Under the pieces are notes generated by a model. That model ran no database searches. It was not told the origin of the DNA and saw only the letters and a program-made list of their open reading frames with translations. From NCBI RefSeq assembly GCF_026153515.1, contig NZ_CP110644.1:4708501-4772500 (forward strand): 64,000 nucleotides of DNA, in the 5' to 3' direction. Each line of letters opens with the position of its first letter. Positions within the stretch are counted from its first letter, which is position 1. A program made the translations under genes and the position numbers. Below, in pieces: positions 9,267 to 19,157 of the stretch. The stretch is from Pseudomonas sp. KU26590 (GTDB lineage Bacteria > Pseudomonadota > Gammaproteobacteria > Pseudomonadales > Pseudomonadaceae).

Positions 9267-9294
9267 AAAAAGCCCTGCATGAGCAGGGCTTTTT
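9267..9294. terminator. Bidirectional rho-independent terminator
   Basis: AAAAAGCCCTGC and GCAGGGCTTTTT form a 12-bp stem around ATGA, with T-runs on both strands. It can end the chemoreceptor transcript on the plus strand and the tRNA-Ser transcript on the minus strand. Confidence 0.9.
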
Positions 9295-9302
9295 ACTGTG
9301 TT

Positions 9303-9393
9303 TGGCGGGGAACTAGGGATTCGAACCCTAGAAACGCTATTAACGTTCGCCGGTTTTCAAGACCGGTGCATTCAACCACTCTGCCAATTCCCC
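9303..9393 (-). tRNA. tRNA-Ser (anticodon UGA)
   Basis: Read on the minus strand this is a class II tRNA: acceptor stem GGGGAAT paired with GTTCCCC, a D-arm with GCAGAGTGG, anticodon stem CCGGT/ACCGG around loop CTTGAAA (anticodon TGA), a long variable arm typical of serine tRNA, a T-arm with GGTTCGAATCC, and an encoded CCA end. It reads UCA and other UCN serine codons. No integrase or attachment-site duplication is seen beside it. Confidence 0.96.
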
Positions 9394-9562
9394 GAAGCAT
9401 CTGGCGTCGGAAGTTTTTCACCCCTCCGTCGCTTTGCGGGCGCCATAATACCGTAATGAAACAAGCTGTCAAACTCTCCGGCTAGCGTGCTGCCCCGCCT
9501 CTGTTATGATCTTTGCAACTTGAGGTTTCAAACCCTTCATTTTCACCATCAGGAGTAGCGCC

Positions 9563-10234
9563 ATGCGCGAACAGGATTACGCAGTCAACAACCGCGTGCA
9601 GGTCGAGCAGCTAGAGGTTAGCCGCGTCCTGCGCAACACTTACGGCCTTCTGGCCCTTACCCTCGCCTTCAGCGGCGTCATGGCGTTCGTTGCACAACAG
9701 ATGCACGTGCGTTACCCGAACGTTTTCGTTGTGTTGATCGGCTTCTACGGTCTGTTCTTCCTCACCAACAAATTGCGCGATTCGGCGTGGGGTCTGGTCT
9801 CGGCGTTCGCGCTGACGGGCTTCATGGGGTTTATCCTCGGCCCGATCCTCAACCGTTACATCGGCATGCAGGGCGGCGCTGAAGTCGTTGCTTCCGCGTT
9901 CGCGATGACGGCACTGGTCTTCGGCGGTCTGTCGGCTTACGTGCTGATCACCCGCAAGGACATGAGCTTCCTCGGCGGCTTCATCACCGCAGGCTTCTTC
10001 GTGTTGCTCGGGGCCGTGGTGGCCAGCATGTTCTTCCAGATCAGCGGCCTTCAACTGGCGATCAGCGCCGGCTTCGTCCTGTTCTCGTCGGTCTGCATTC
10101 TGTTCCAGACCAGCGCGATCATTCAGGGCGGTGAGCGCAACTACATCATGGCGACCATCAGCCTGTATGTATCGATCTACAACCTGTTCATCAGCCTGTT
10201 GCAGATCTTCGGCATCATGGGCAGCAAAGACTGA
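9563..10234 (+). CDS. yccA: Bax inhibitor-1/YccA family membrane protein
   Basis: A 223-residue inner-membrane protein with about seven transmembrane helices and the BI-1/YccA pattern (GPILNRYIG, SVCILFQTSAII, a central aspartate-containing last helix region, SIYNLFISLLQI). E. coli YccA is a substrate and modulator of the FtsH protease. AGGAG lies 8 bp before the ATG, and a strong terminator follows the gene, so it is probably monocistronic. It precedes the tus operon, as it does in P. aeruginosa from memory. Confidence 0.92.
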   Translation: MREQDYAVNNRVQVEQLEVSRVLRNTYGLLALTLAFSGVMAFVAQQMHVRYPNVFVVLIGFYGLFFLTNKLRDSAWGLVSAFALTGFMGFILGPILNRYIGMQGGAEVVASAFAMTALVFGGLSAYVLITRKDMSFLGGFITAGFFVLLGAVVASMFFQISGLQLAISAGFVLFSSVCILFQTSAIIQGGERNYIMATISLYVSIYNLFISLLQIFGIMGSKD

Positions 10235-10253
10235 TCAGTTTGCCCGCTTCAAC

Positions 10254-10279
10254 AAAAAGCCCGCTTCGGCGGGCTTTTT
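10254..10279 (+). terminator. Rho-independent terminator after yccA
   Basis: AAAAAGCCCGC-TTCG-GCGGGCTTTTT is an 11-bp stem with a stable tetraloop and T-run, 20 bp after the yccA stop. Confidence 0.93.
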
Positions 10280-10348
10280 GCTGTCTGGCGTTCATGAATT
10301 CTTTATCATTGCGCCCATGTTCCCTGTCAGCGCCCCACCGAGCCGCCC

Positions 10349-10741
10349 ATGAAGTTCGCCATTGCCCTGCATTCGCCCGCCCACGCGCCCTCCTCCCGGC
10401 GCGCATTGCTGTTCGCCAAAGCCGCGTTAGCGCAGGGCCATGAAATCGTGCGTCTGTTCTTCTACCAGGACGGCGTGCACACAGCGTCCGGCAATGTCGT
10501 GTCGCCCCAGGACGAATCGGACACCGCCGCGCAATGGCGTGATTTCGTTACCACCCACCACCTCGACGGCGTGGTCTGCATTGCAGCGGCCCTGCGCCGG
10601 GGCGTGTTGAATGCTGAAGAAGCGGAGCGTTATTCGCGATCGGCGGCGAACCTGCCGGCACCCTGGGAATTGTCGGGGCTGGGTCAGCTGCACGACGCGG
10701 TCCAGGCGGCCGATCGCTTGATCTGTTTCGGAGGGCCGTAA
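10349..10741 (+). CDS. tusD: Sulfurtransferase complex subunit TusD
   Basis: TusD (130 residues) belongs to the DsrE fold and forms the TusBCD hexamer that accepts persulfide sulfur and passes it to TusE, then MnmA, for 2-thiouridine at tRNA position 34. The fold signature is visible (MKFAIALHSP, LFAKAALAQGHEIVRLFFYQDGV). The sulfur-carrying cysteine is expected in GVVCIAAALRRG at residue 78. The N-terminus is a typical short beta strand with no leader. It begins the tusDCBE operon, with the next gene starting one base after its stop. Confidence 0.94.
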   Translation: MKFAIALHSPAHAPSSRRALLFAKAALAQGHEIVRLFFYQDGVHTASGNVVSPQDESDTAAQWRDFVTTHHLDGVVCIAAALRRGVLNAEEAERYSRSAANLPAPWELSGLGQLHDAVQAADRLICFGGP

Positions 10742-10742
10742 A

Positions 10743-11105
10743 GTGGCGAAGTCATTATTGATCATCAGCCGTCAGGCGCCCTGGGCTGGTCCGGATGCCC
10801 GCGAGGCATTGGACATTGCCCTGGCCGGCGGCGCGTTCGATCTGCCGGTGGCCATGCTGTTCATGGACGACGGCGTGTTTCAGTTGGCGACGGCGCAGAA
10901 CGCCAGCCAGGTGCAGCAGAAAGACCTGACTGCCAACCTTCAGGCGTTGTCGATGTTCGGCGTGGAAGACCTGTTCGCGTGCGGCACCAGCCTGAATCAG
11001 CGCGGGATGCAGCCAACCGGATTAAGCGTCGAACCGCTTCAGGTACTGGATGACCCGCAAATCGCCGCGCTCATTGACCGTTACGACCAGGTGATCACGA
11101 TCTGA
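10743..11105 (+). CDS. tusC: Sulfurtransferase complex subunit TusC
   Basis: TusC (120 residues) is the structural partner of TusD in the TusBCD complex. It has the DsrF-type pattern KSLLIISRQAPWAGPDAREALDIAL and the conserved acidic stretch LFMDDGVFQL. The start codon is GTG, placed one base after the tusD stop. The stop overlaps the start of tusB (TGATG), which suggests translational coupling. Confidence 0.94.
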   Translation: MAKSLLIISRQAPWAGPDAREALDIALAGGAFDLPVAMLFMDDGVFQLATAQNASQVQQKDLTANLQALSMFGVEDLFACGTSLNQRGMQPTGLSVEPLQVLDDPQIAALIDRYDQVITI

Positions 11106-11404
11106 TGGCTACCCTGCACGTACTCTCTCATTCCCCTTTCACCGACTCGCGCCTGAGCAGTTGCCTGCGCGTGCTCGGCAGCGATGACGCGATCCTGCTG
11201 TGCGGCGACGCCACCTATGCGTTGCGCGCAGATACCGCTACCGCACAGACCCTGAGCGCGAAAACCGGCAGCCTGAAGCTGTTCGTACTCGATGATGACG
11301 CCACCGCTCGAAACATCGCACTGCCTGACTGGGCCGAACGCGTCGACTACGCCGGCTTTGTTGCGCTCTCGGTGCAATACGACAAGGTCAACACGTGGCT
11401 ATGA
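11105..11404 (+). CDS. tusB: Sulfurtransferase complex subunit TusB
   Basis: TusB (99 residues) is the DsrH-like subunit of TusBCD. It starts with TLHVLSHSPF, contains the conserved DAILLCGDATYAL stretch, and ends with VNTWL, a usual end for the family. It overlaps tusC by one base and tusE by four (ATGA), so the four proteins are likely made in coupled fashion. Confidence 0.93.
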   Translation: MATLHVLSHSPFTDSRLSSCLRVLGSDDAILLCGDATYALRADTATAQTLSAKTGSLKLFVLDDDATARNIALPDWAERVDYAGFVALSVQYDKVNTWL

Positions 11405-11736
11405 AACAGCTTATCGTCGACGGCCGCAGCATCGCGCTGGACAAGGACGGCTATCTTGAGGACCTGCACGACTGGTCCAACCCAGTCGCTGAAGCCCTCG
11501 CCCTTGAGGAAGACATCGCCCTCACGCCCGATCACTGGGAAATTCTCGAACTGCTGCGCCGGTTCTATGCAGAATTTCAGCTGTCCCCGGCCACCCGGCC
11601 CCTGGTCAAGTACACCGCGCTGAAACTGGGCGCCGACAAGGGTAACAGTTTGCACCTGAATCGTCTGTTCAACGGCACTCCCGCCAAACTTGCCGCCAAG
11701 CTGGCGGGCCTGCCCAAGCCGACCAATTGCCTATGA
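11401..11736 (+). CDS. tusE: Sulfur-relay protein TusE (DsrC family)
   Basis: TusE (111 residues) receives sulfur from TusD on its C-terminal cysteine and hands it to MnmA. The DsrC pattern is clear: DGYLEDLHDWSNPVAEALA, LTPDHWEIL, and the penultimate cysteine in the terminal NCL. The ATG at 11401 overlapping the tusB stop is preferred over an in-frame GTG two codons earlier. The downstream YbiB-type gene overlaps its stop by four bases. Confidence 0.94.
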   Translation: MKQLIVDGRSIALDKDGYLEDLHDWSNPVAEALALEEDIALTPDHWEILELLRRFYAEFQLSPATRPLVKYTALKLGADKGNSLHLNRLFNGTPAKLAAKLAGLPKPTNCL

Positions 11737-12734
11737 CCGACTTCACGCCCCTCGTCACCGAAACCCCTGCCGAGCATCCCTTCGCGCCCTTCGTTCGTAT
11801 TCTCGGCAAGGGCAAGCGTGGCGCGCGCAACATGACCCGCGCCGAAGCCCGGGAAGCCATGGGCATGGTGCTCGATGAAAAAGTCGAAGACACCCAGCTC
11901 GGTGCTTTTCTGATGCTGCTGCGGCACAAGGAAGAGAGCCCGGATGAGCTCGCAGGCTTCACTGAAGCGGTGCGCGAGCGTCTGCATGCGCCGCCACTGA
12001 AGGTCGATATCGACTGGCCGACGTACGCCGGCAAGAAGCGTCATCTGCCGTGGTACCTGCTGGCGGCCAAGTGCCTGGCGCAGAATGGCGTGCGCGTATT
12101 GATGCACGGCGGCGGCGCCCATACCGCCGGCCGGTTGTACAGCGAGCAGTTGCTGGAGCTGTTGGGCATTCCGTTGTGCCGCAACTGGCAAGCGGTGGGT
12201 GAAGCGCTGGAGCAGAAGAACATCGCGTTCTTCCCCCTCGGCGACTGGGCGCCGCAGTTGCAGCGCATGATCGATCTGCGCAACACCCTGGGGCTGCGCT
12301 CGCCGATCCACTCGCTGGCGCGCATCCTCAATCCGCTGGGCGCGCGGTGCGGGCTGCAGAGTATTTTCCATCCTGGCTATCAGGGCGTGCATCGCGACGC
12401 CAGCAGCCTGCTCGGCGACCACGCCATTGTGATCAAGGGCGACGGTGGTGAAGTCGAGATCAATCCCGACACCATCAGCCACTTGTACGGCACCACCGAT
12501 GGCCAGCCGTGGGACGAAGAATGGCCTGCATTGTCGGACCGTCGCCACGTGAAGCCGGCCACCCTCGACCCGCAGCATCTGGTGGCGATCTGGAAAGGTG
12601 ATATCGAGGACAGCTACCCGCAACTGGCGCTGATCGCAACCATGGCGCTGGCATTGCGAGGCCTTGGAATGCCACGGGCTGAAGCCTTCGCGCAAGCCGA
12701 GGAATATTGGGCGAATCGGAACAGATCGATTTAG
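11733..12734 (+). CDS. YbiB/TrpD2-family glycosyl-transferase-like protein
   Basis: A 333-residue protein of the nucleoside phosphorylase/anthranilate phosphoribosyltransferase fold, resembling E. coli YbiB (TrpD2), which binds nucleic acid rather than serving tryptophan synthesis. The helical N-terminal domain has MTRAEAREAMGMVLD and LGAFLMLLRHKEESPDELAGFTEA. The alpha/beta domain follows with HGGGAHTAGR and GYQGVHRDASSLLGD. The ATG at 11733 overlaps the tusE stop (ATGA), placing it in the tus operon. A TTG two codons earlier is less likely. A role in nucleic acid or tRNA metabolism would fit but is inference. Confidence 0.82.
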   Translation: MTDFTPLVTETPAEHPFAPFVRILGKGKRGARNMTRAEAREAMGMVLDEKVEDTQLGAFLMLLRHKEESPDELAGFTEAVRERLHAPPLKVDIDWPTYAGKKRHLPWYLLAAKCLAQNGVRVLMHGGGAHTAGRLYSEQLLELLGIPLCRNWQAVGEALEQKNIAFFPLGDWAPQLQRMIDLRNTLGLRSPIHSLARILNPLGARCGLQSIFHPGYQGVHRDASSLLGDHAIVIKGDGGEVEINPDTISHLYGTTDGQPWDEEWPALSDRRHVKPATLDPQHLVAIWKGDIEDSYPQLALIATMALALRGLGMPRAEAFAQAEEYWANRNRSI

Positions 12735-12831
12735 CCGATAGCTACTCCCCAGTCTTTGCGTTATTCGTTCGAACGATTGCCTTTAGACTCATCTCCAACG
12801 TACTTCGGTACAGCTCAATTTGGAGTCAGAC

Positions 12832-13833
12832 ATGGGCCTTCTCGTTGAAGGGCGCTGGCAAGACCAGTGGTACGAAAGCAGCAAAGACGGCGCTTTTCAG
12901 CGCGAGCAGGCCAAGCGCCGGAACTGGGTAACCCGCGATGGTCAGCCCGGCCCGTCCGGTGAAGGCGGCTTCAAGGCGGAGGCCGGTCGTTACCACTTGT
13001 ACGTTTCCCTGGCCTGCCCGTGGGCCCATCGCACGCTGATCGTCCGTAAGCTCAAAGGGCTGGAAAGTCTGATCGACGTTTCCGTGGTCAGCTGGCTGAT
13101 GCGGGAAAACGGCTGGACGTTCGACAAGCAGACCGGCTCCAGCGGCGATGCGCTGGATGGCCATACCTTCATGTACCAGCGCTACCTCGCCGATACCGCC
13201 GACTACACCGGTCGGGTGACCGTGCCGGTGCTGTGGGACAAGCAGCTGAATCGCATCGTCAGCAATGAGTCGTCGGAAATCATCCGGATGTTCAACTCGG
13301 CGTTCGATGACCTGACCGGCAATCACCTGGATCTGTACCCGGAGCCGCTGCGCAACGAGATCGACCGGCTGAATGACCGTATTTATCCGGCGGTGAACAA
13401 CGGTGTCTATCGCGCCGGATTTGCGACGTCACAAGGTGCTTACGAAGAGGCCTTTGACGAAGTATTCGCCGAGCTCGATTCGCTGGAAAAACTGCTCAGC
13501 GAGAAACGCTACCTGGCGGGTGAATACCTGACCGAAGCGGACGTGCGCCTGTTCACCACGCTGATTCGCTTCGACGCGGTGTACCACGGGCACTTCAAGT
13601 GCAACCTGCGGCGCATTGCTGATTACCCGAACCTGAGCCACTGGGTGCGCGAGATGTACCAGCTGCCGGGTGTGGCTGAGACGGTGGATTTTGTACACAT
13701 CAAGCATCACTACTACGGCAGCCATGCCACCATCAACCCGACCGGCGTCGTGCCAAAAGGCCCGCAGCAGGATTTCACTGGCAAGCATGATCGCGGGCGT
13801 TTGAGCGGGAAAGGGATTTTGCAGAACGGTTGA
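12832..13833 (+). CDS. yqjG: Glutathionyl-hydroquinone reductase (YqjG/ECM4, xi-class GST)
   Basis: A 333-residue xi-class glutathione transferase that reduces glutathionyl-hydroquinones. Catalytic Cys62 lies in SLACPWAHRTLI, the class-defining CPWA motif. The all-helical C-terminal domain includes NNGVYRAGFATSQGAYEEAF and the glutathione/substrate loop VYHGHFKCN. The C-terminal GVVPKGPQ stretch is typical of the family. The ATG at 12832 is preferred because the protein then begins with the usual MGLLVEGRWQDQWY; an in-frame TTG four codons upstream lacks support. It has its own upstream gap of about 100 bp and is followed by a REPIN. Confidence 0.92.
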   Translation: MGLLVEGRWQDQWYESSKDGAFQREQAKRRNWVTRDGQPGPSGEGGFKAEAGRYHLYVSLACPWAHRTLIVRKLKGLESLIDVSVVSWLMRENGWTFDKQTGSSGDALDGHTFMYQRYLADTADYTGRVTVPVLWDKQLNRIVSNESSEIIRMFNSAFDDLTGNHLDLYPEPLRNEIDRLNDRIYPAVNNGVYRAGFATSQGAYEEAFDEVFAELDSLEKLLSEKRYLAGEYLTEADVRLFTTLIRFDAVYHGHFKCNLRRIADYPNLSHWVREMYQLPGVAETVDFVHIKHHYYGSHATINPTGVVPKGPQQDFTGKHDRGRLSGKGILQNG

Positions 13834-13871
13834 AGGCGTGAAAGCCACTCGATCATTCACCGCAAAATCAC

Positions 13872-13960
13872 TGTAGGAGCGCGCTTGCCCGCGATTGCGG
13901 AGGATCAGGTACGAATGTGGCGCTGATCCACCGCGTTCGCCAGCAAGCCGGCTCCTACGG
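13872..13960. repeat. REPIN (paired REP palindromes)
   Basis: Two inverted REP units enclose a short spacer: TGTAGGAGCGCGCTTGCCCG on the left and, inverted, GCCAGCAAGCCGGCTCCTAC on the right. The arms pair imperfectly. The doublet of about 89 bp lies in the 216-bp gap between the convergent yqjG and cysG genes. REPINs of this type are mobilised in trans by RAYT transposases; no rayt gene is in the window. Confidence 0.8.
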
Positions 13961-14049
13961 GTTGTGCGCCCGACGTGGGCCCTCGGCGGACGTACGTGTT
14001 TGGCGTCCGACCGCGATTGATTACTTACCGCCAACGGACTGGGGCGAAA

Positions 14050-15444
14050 TCAAACGGTCGCCTGCGCCCCTTCGAACCACGCCAGTTTCTCCCGCAGTTT
14101 CACCACTTCCCCGACAATCACCAGCGTCGGCGCATGAACCTCATGCTCAGCGACCAGTTGCGGCAGGTTGGCCAGCGTGCCGGTGAAAACGCGCTGGTTG
14201 ACCGTGGTGCCCTGCTGGATCAGCGCAGCCGGCGTATCGGCCGAGCGACCGTGTTTGATCAACTGTTCGCAAATGACCGGCAGCCCGATCAGGCCCATGT
14301 AGAGCACCAAGGTCTGCGATGGCGACACCAGGTCTTTCCACGGCAGGTCTGTGGAGCCGTTCTTCAGGTGACCGGTCACGAAACGCACGGACTGCGCGTG
14401 ATCGCGGTGGGTCAGCGGTATGCCGGCATAGGCCGCGCAACCGCTGGCCGCTGTGATCCCCGGCACGACCTGAAAGGGAATGCCATGAGCCGCCAGCTCT
14501 TCGATTTCCTCGCCGCCACGGCCGAAGATGAAAGGGTCGCCACCCTTGAGCCGCACCACGCGCTTGCCCTGCTTGGCCAGATCCACCAGCTGCTGGTTGA
14601 TCTGATCCTGCGGCAAGGCGTGATCGGCGCGCTGCTTTCCGACGTAGACGCGGTCAGCGTCGCGGCGGCACAGATCCAGAATCGCCGGCGCGACCAGGCG
14701 GTCGTACAGCACAACGTCAGCCTGTTGCATGAGACGCAGCGCACGAAAGGTCAGCAGATCAGGGTCGCCCGGACCCGCGCCCACGAGGTACACCTCACCG
14801 GTCGTGGGTGGCGCATCGCCGTCGATCTTCGCTCGCAGCAACCGCTCGGCTTCGGCGCCCTGCCCGGCCAGTTGCCGGTCGGCGATGGGGCCCTGAAATA
14901 CATCTTCCCAGAACGCCCGACGCTGCTGAACGTTAGGAAACAGCCCTTTCACCTGATGACGAAAGCGCGCGGCCAAACCGGCCAGGTGCCCGTAAGTGGG
15001 CGGAATCCAGGTTTCCAGCTTGGCGCGGATCAGACGCGCCAGCACCGGCGCATCGCCACCGCTGGACACGGCAATCACCAGCGGTGACCGGTCGACGATC
15101 GCCGGGAAGATCACGCTGCACAGCGCAGGCGCATCCACCACGTTGACCGGCACGCCGCGCTGGCGTGCATCGGCGGACACCTGCGCATTGAGCGGCTCGT
15201 CGTCGGTGGCGGCGATGATCAGCACGCAGCCGTTGAGGTCCGACTCGGTGTAGCCGCGCAGAATCTGTTCCCCGCCGCTGCGCTCGATCAGCTCGCGCAC
15301 TTCCGCTCCAATCTCGGGGGCAACTACGCGGAGCACCGCCCCGGCATCAGCCAGAAGGCGAGACTTGCGCAGGGCAATCTCGCCGCCGCCGACCACCAGC
15401 ACTTGAGCGCCCCGAAGGTTATGGAACAGCGGCAGAAATTCCAT
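14050..15444 (-). CDS. cysG: Siroheme synthase CysG (trifunctional)
   Basis: A 464-residue fusion that makes siroheme from uroporphyrinogen III. Residues 1-150 are the NAD-dependent precorrin-2 dehydrogenase and ferrochelatase ([17 protein letters not shown] dinucleotide fold, Asp104 in VVDAP). Residues about 215-455 are the SAM-dependent uroporphyrinogen methyltransferase ([47 protein letters not shown]). Siroheme serves sulfite and nitrite reductases. Its ATG follows the serS stop directly, the last gene of the ftsK/lolA-rarA-crcB-serS-cysG run. No terminator is clear after it. Confidence 0.97.
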   Translation of the reverse strand: MEFLPLFHNLRGAQVLVVGGGEIALRKSRLLADAGAVLRVVAPEIGAEVRELIERSGGEQILRGYTESDLNGCVLIIAATDDEPLNAQVSADARQRGVPVNVVDAPALCSVIFPAIVDRSPLVIAVSSGGDAPVLARLIRAKLETWIPPTYGHLAGLAARFRHQVKGLFPNVQQRRAFWEDVFQGPIADRQLAGQGAEAERLLRAKIDGDAPPTTGEVYLVGAGPGDPDLLTFRALRLMQQADVVLYDRLVAPAILDLCRRDADRVYVGKQRADHALPQDQINQQLVDLAKQGKRVVRLKGGDPFIFGRGGEEIEELAAHGIPFQVVPGITAASGCAAYAGIPLTHRDHAQSVRFVTGHLKNGSTDLPWKDLVSPSQTLVLYMGLIGLPVICEQLIKHGRSADTPAALIQQGTTVNQRVFTGTLANLPQLVAEHEVHAPTLVIVGEVVKLREKLAWFEGAQATV

Positions 15445-17115
<1,671 letters not shown>

Positions 17116-17116
<1 letters not shown>

Positions 17117-18438
17117 TATTTTCTCCGTTGACGAGGGCTGGCGCGGTCGAGCGACGACAGGTGTTTGAGCTTTTCGCCGATTTTCAGCTCAAGGCCGCGG
17201 GGGACCGGCTGGTAATACTGGCGCGGTTCGAGTTCGTCGGGGAAGTAATCCTCACCCGCCGCGTAGGCATCCGGCTCGTCATGGGCGTAGCGGTATTCTT
17301 CGCCATAACCGAGTTGTTTCATCAGTTTGGTCGGCGCGTTGCGCAGGTGCAGCGGGACTTCCAGCGAGCCGTGCTCGGTGGCTTCGCGCATGGCCATCTT
17401 GAAACCCATGTACACGGCGTTGCTCTTCGGCGCGCAGGCCAGGTAAACAATGGCCTGAGCCACAGCCAACTCGCCTTCCGGGCTGCCGAGGCGTTCCTGC
17501 ACATCCCACGCCGACATGCACAACGGCAAGGCGCGTGGATCGGCGTTCCCGATGTCTTCGCTGGCCATGCGCACCACGCGCCGCGCCAGATACAGCGGGT
17601 CGCAGCCGCCGTCGATCATCCGCGCGAACCAGTACAGCGCAGCGTCTGGGTTGGAGCCGCGAATGGATTTGTGCAGCGCGGAAATCTGGTCGTAGAACGC
17701 TTCGCCGCCCTTGTCGAAACGACGACGGCTGTCACCGAGCAGGCTTTGCAGCAATTCGGGATCAATTTCGCTGCCGTCTTCCGCCAGGTCCGAGGCGTTC
17801 TCCAGCAGATTGAGCATCCGCCGACCGTCGCCATCCGCTGCAGCCAGAAGCGTCTTGAACGCCTCGTCGCCCAGCGTCAGGTGCCGATTACCCAGCCCGC
17901 GTTCTTCCGTCAGGGCGCGGTTGACCAACTGACGCAACGCCCCTTCGTCCAGGCTCTTGAGCACATAGACCCGGGCGCGGGAGAGCAGCGCGTTGTTGAG
18001 TTCGAATGAAGGGTTTTCAGTGGTGGCGCCGATGAAGATCAGCGTGCCGTCTTCGACGTAGGGCAGAAACGCATCCTGCTGCGACTTGTTGAAGCGGTGC
18101 ACTTCGTCGACGAACAGGATGGTGCGGCGGCCGTACTGACCGGCCTGTTGCTTGGCGATCTCTACGGCCTGACGGATCTCTTTGACACCTGCCAGCACCG
18201 CCGACACCGTTTCAAAATGGGCGTCGGAGACTTTCGCCAGCAACCGCGCCAGCGTGGTTTTGCCCACGCCGGGCGGTCCCCAGAAAATCATCGAATGCAG
18301 CGCGCCCTGCTCCAGCGCTTCACGCAAGGGCTTGCCGTGGGCGAGCAGATGCTGCTGGCCGACGTACTCGTCCAGGTTGGTCGCTCGCAGGCGGGCGGCC
18401 AACGGTTGCGCGATCGGTTCAGTGCTGAACAGGTCCAT
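17116..18438 (-). CDS. rarA: Replication-associated recombination ATPase RarA (MgsA)
   Basis: AAA+ ATPase of 440 residues related to clamp-loader proteins, acting at stalled replication forks. Walker A is in [14 protein letters not shown] (about 54-60), Walker B in [16 protein letters not shown], and sensor 1 in [19 protein letters not shown]. The C-terminal half carries the MgsA/WRNIP1 features ([18 protein letters not shown] and [16 protein letters not shown]). It follows lolA by 20 bp and overlaps crcB. Confidence 0.97.
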
Positions 18439-18457
18439 GAAACAGGCGAACCCCTTT

Positions 18458-19081
18458 TTATTCCTGAATGACGTCAGCGCCTTTCGGAATCTGGAACTGG
18501 AATTTGCTCGCCGCGACAGGCTCGTTGGCCTTGACGCCGGTGAACAGGATATTGGTGCGCTGGCCGACGCTGTCGATCAGTTGCATGTCGTTGATCATGC
18601 CGTTGCGAAAGGACAGACGCAGGCTGTCGAACAGGGTGTCCTTGGACTTGGGCTTGAGCACGAAGTCGATCACGCCACCGGCTTCCTTGGCGCTGATATC
18701 GAAGCTCTCGCTGATTTTCGACACATCACCGGACAGCAGCAGCGCCGGGGTCTGGGTCAGACGCTGGTCGAGGGTCTTGATGGTGACCTGCTCCAGGTCA
18801 GGGTCCCACAGGGAAACCTTCTTGCCGTCGGAGACCATCGTTTGTTCCTGCGGCGCATCAGTGTGCCAGTAGAACAGGCCCGGGCGCTGCAAGGTCATCT
18901 CGCCAGCCGTTTCCTGCAACTGGGTGCCGCCACCGTCGAGGGTCAACTGGGAGAAACGGCCACTCAGGGTTTTCGAGTTTTCCAGCAGTTGGGTCAGGCG
19001 CGCCACGTCCTTGCTGTCGGCGTGGGCCGAGACAGCGGAAAAAGCCAGTGCAGATACCAACAGCATGCGGATAAGACGCAT
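18458..19081 (-). CDS. lolA: Outer-membrane lipoprotein carrier protein LolA
   Basis: Periplasmic chaperone (207 residues) that carries lipoproteins from LolCDE to LolB. The signal peptide [21 protein letters not shown] is cleaved before DSKD. The mature beta fold shows [35 protein letters not shown] and [11 protein letters not shown]. The start at 19081 gives this signal peptide and follows a GAGGAA ribosome site; the longer open frame extends upstream without support. It lies 76 bp downstream of ftsK and 20 bp before rarA. Confidence 0.97.
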   Translation of the reverse strand: MRLIRMLLVSALAFSAVSAHADSKDVARLTQLLENSKTLSGRFSQLTLDGGGTQLQETAGEMTLQRPGLFYWHTDAPQEQTMVSDGKKVSLWDPDLEQVTIKTLDQRLTQTPALLLSGDVSKISESFDISAKEAGGVIDFVLKPKSKDTLFDSLRLSFRNGMINDMQLIDSVGQRTNILFTGVKANEPVAASKFQFQIPKGADVIQE

Positions 19082-19157
19082 GGGATTCCTCTTTGAATGT
19101 GGTTGAAGCCGGGCACCGCCGCAGTGACGCCGCCCGGTTAAGCATGACGTTGAAGTG

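Noticed and set aside
9303..9393. tRNA-Ser as a possible integration site of a mobile island
   Set aside because: No integrase, no direct repeat of the tRNA 3' end and no change in gene type is seen on either side.
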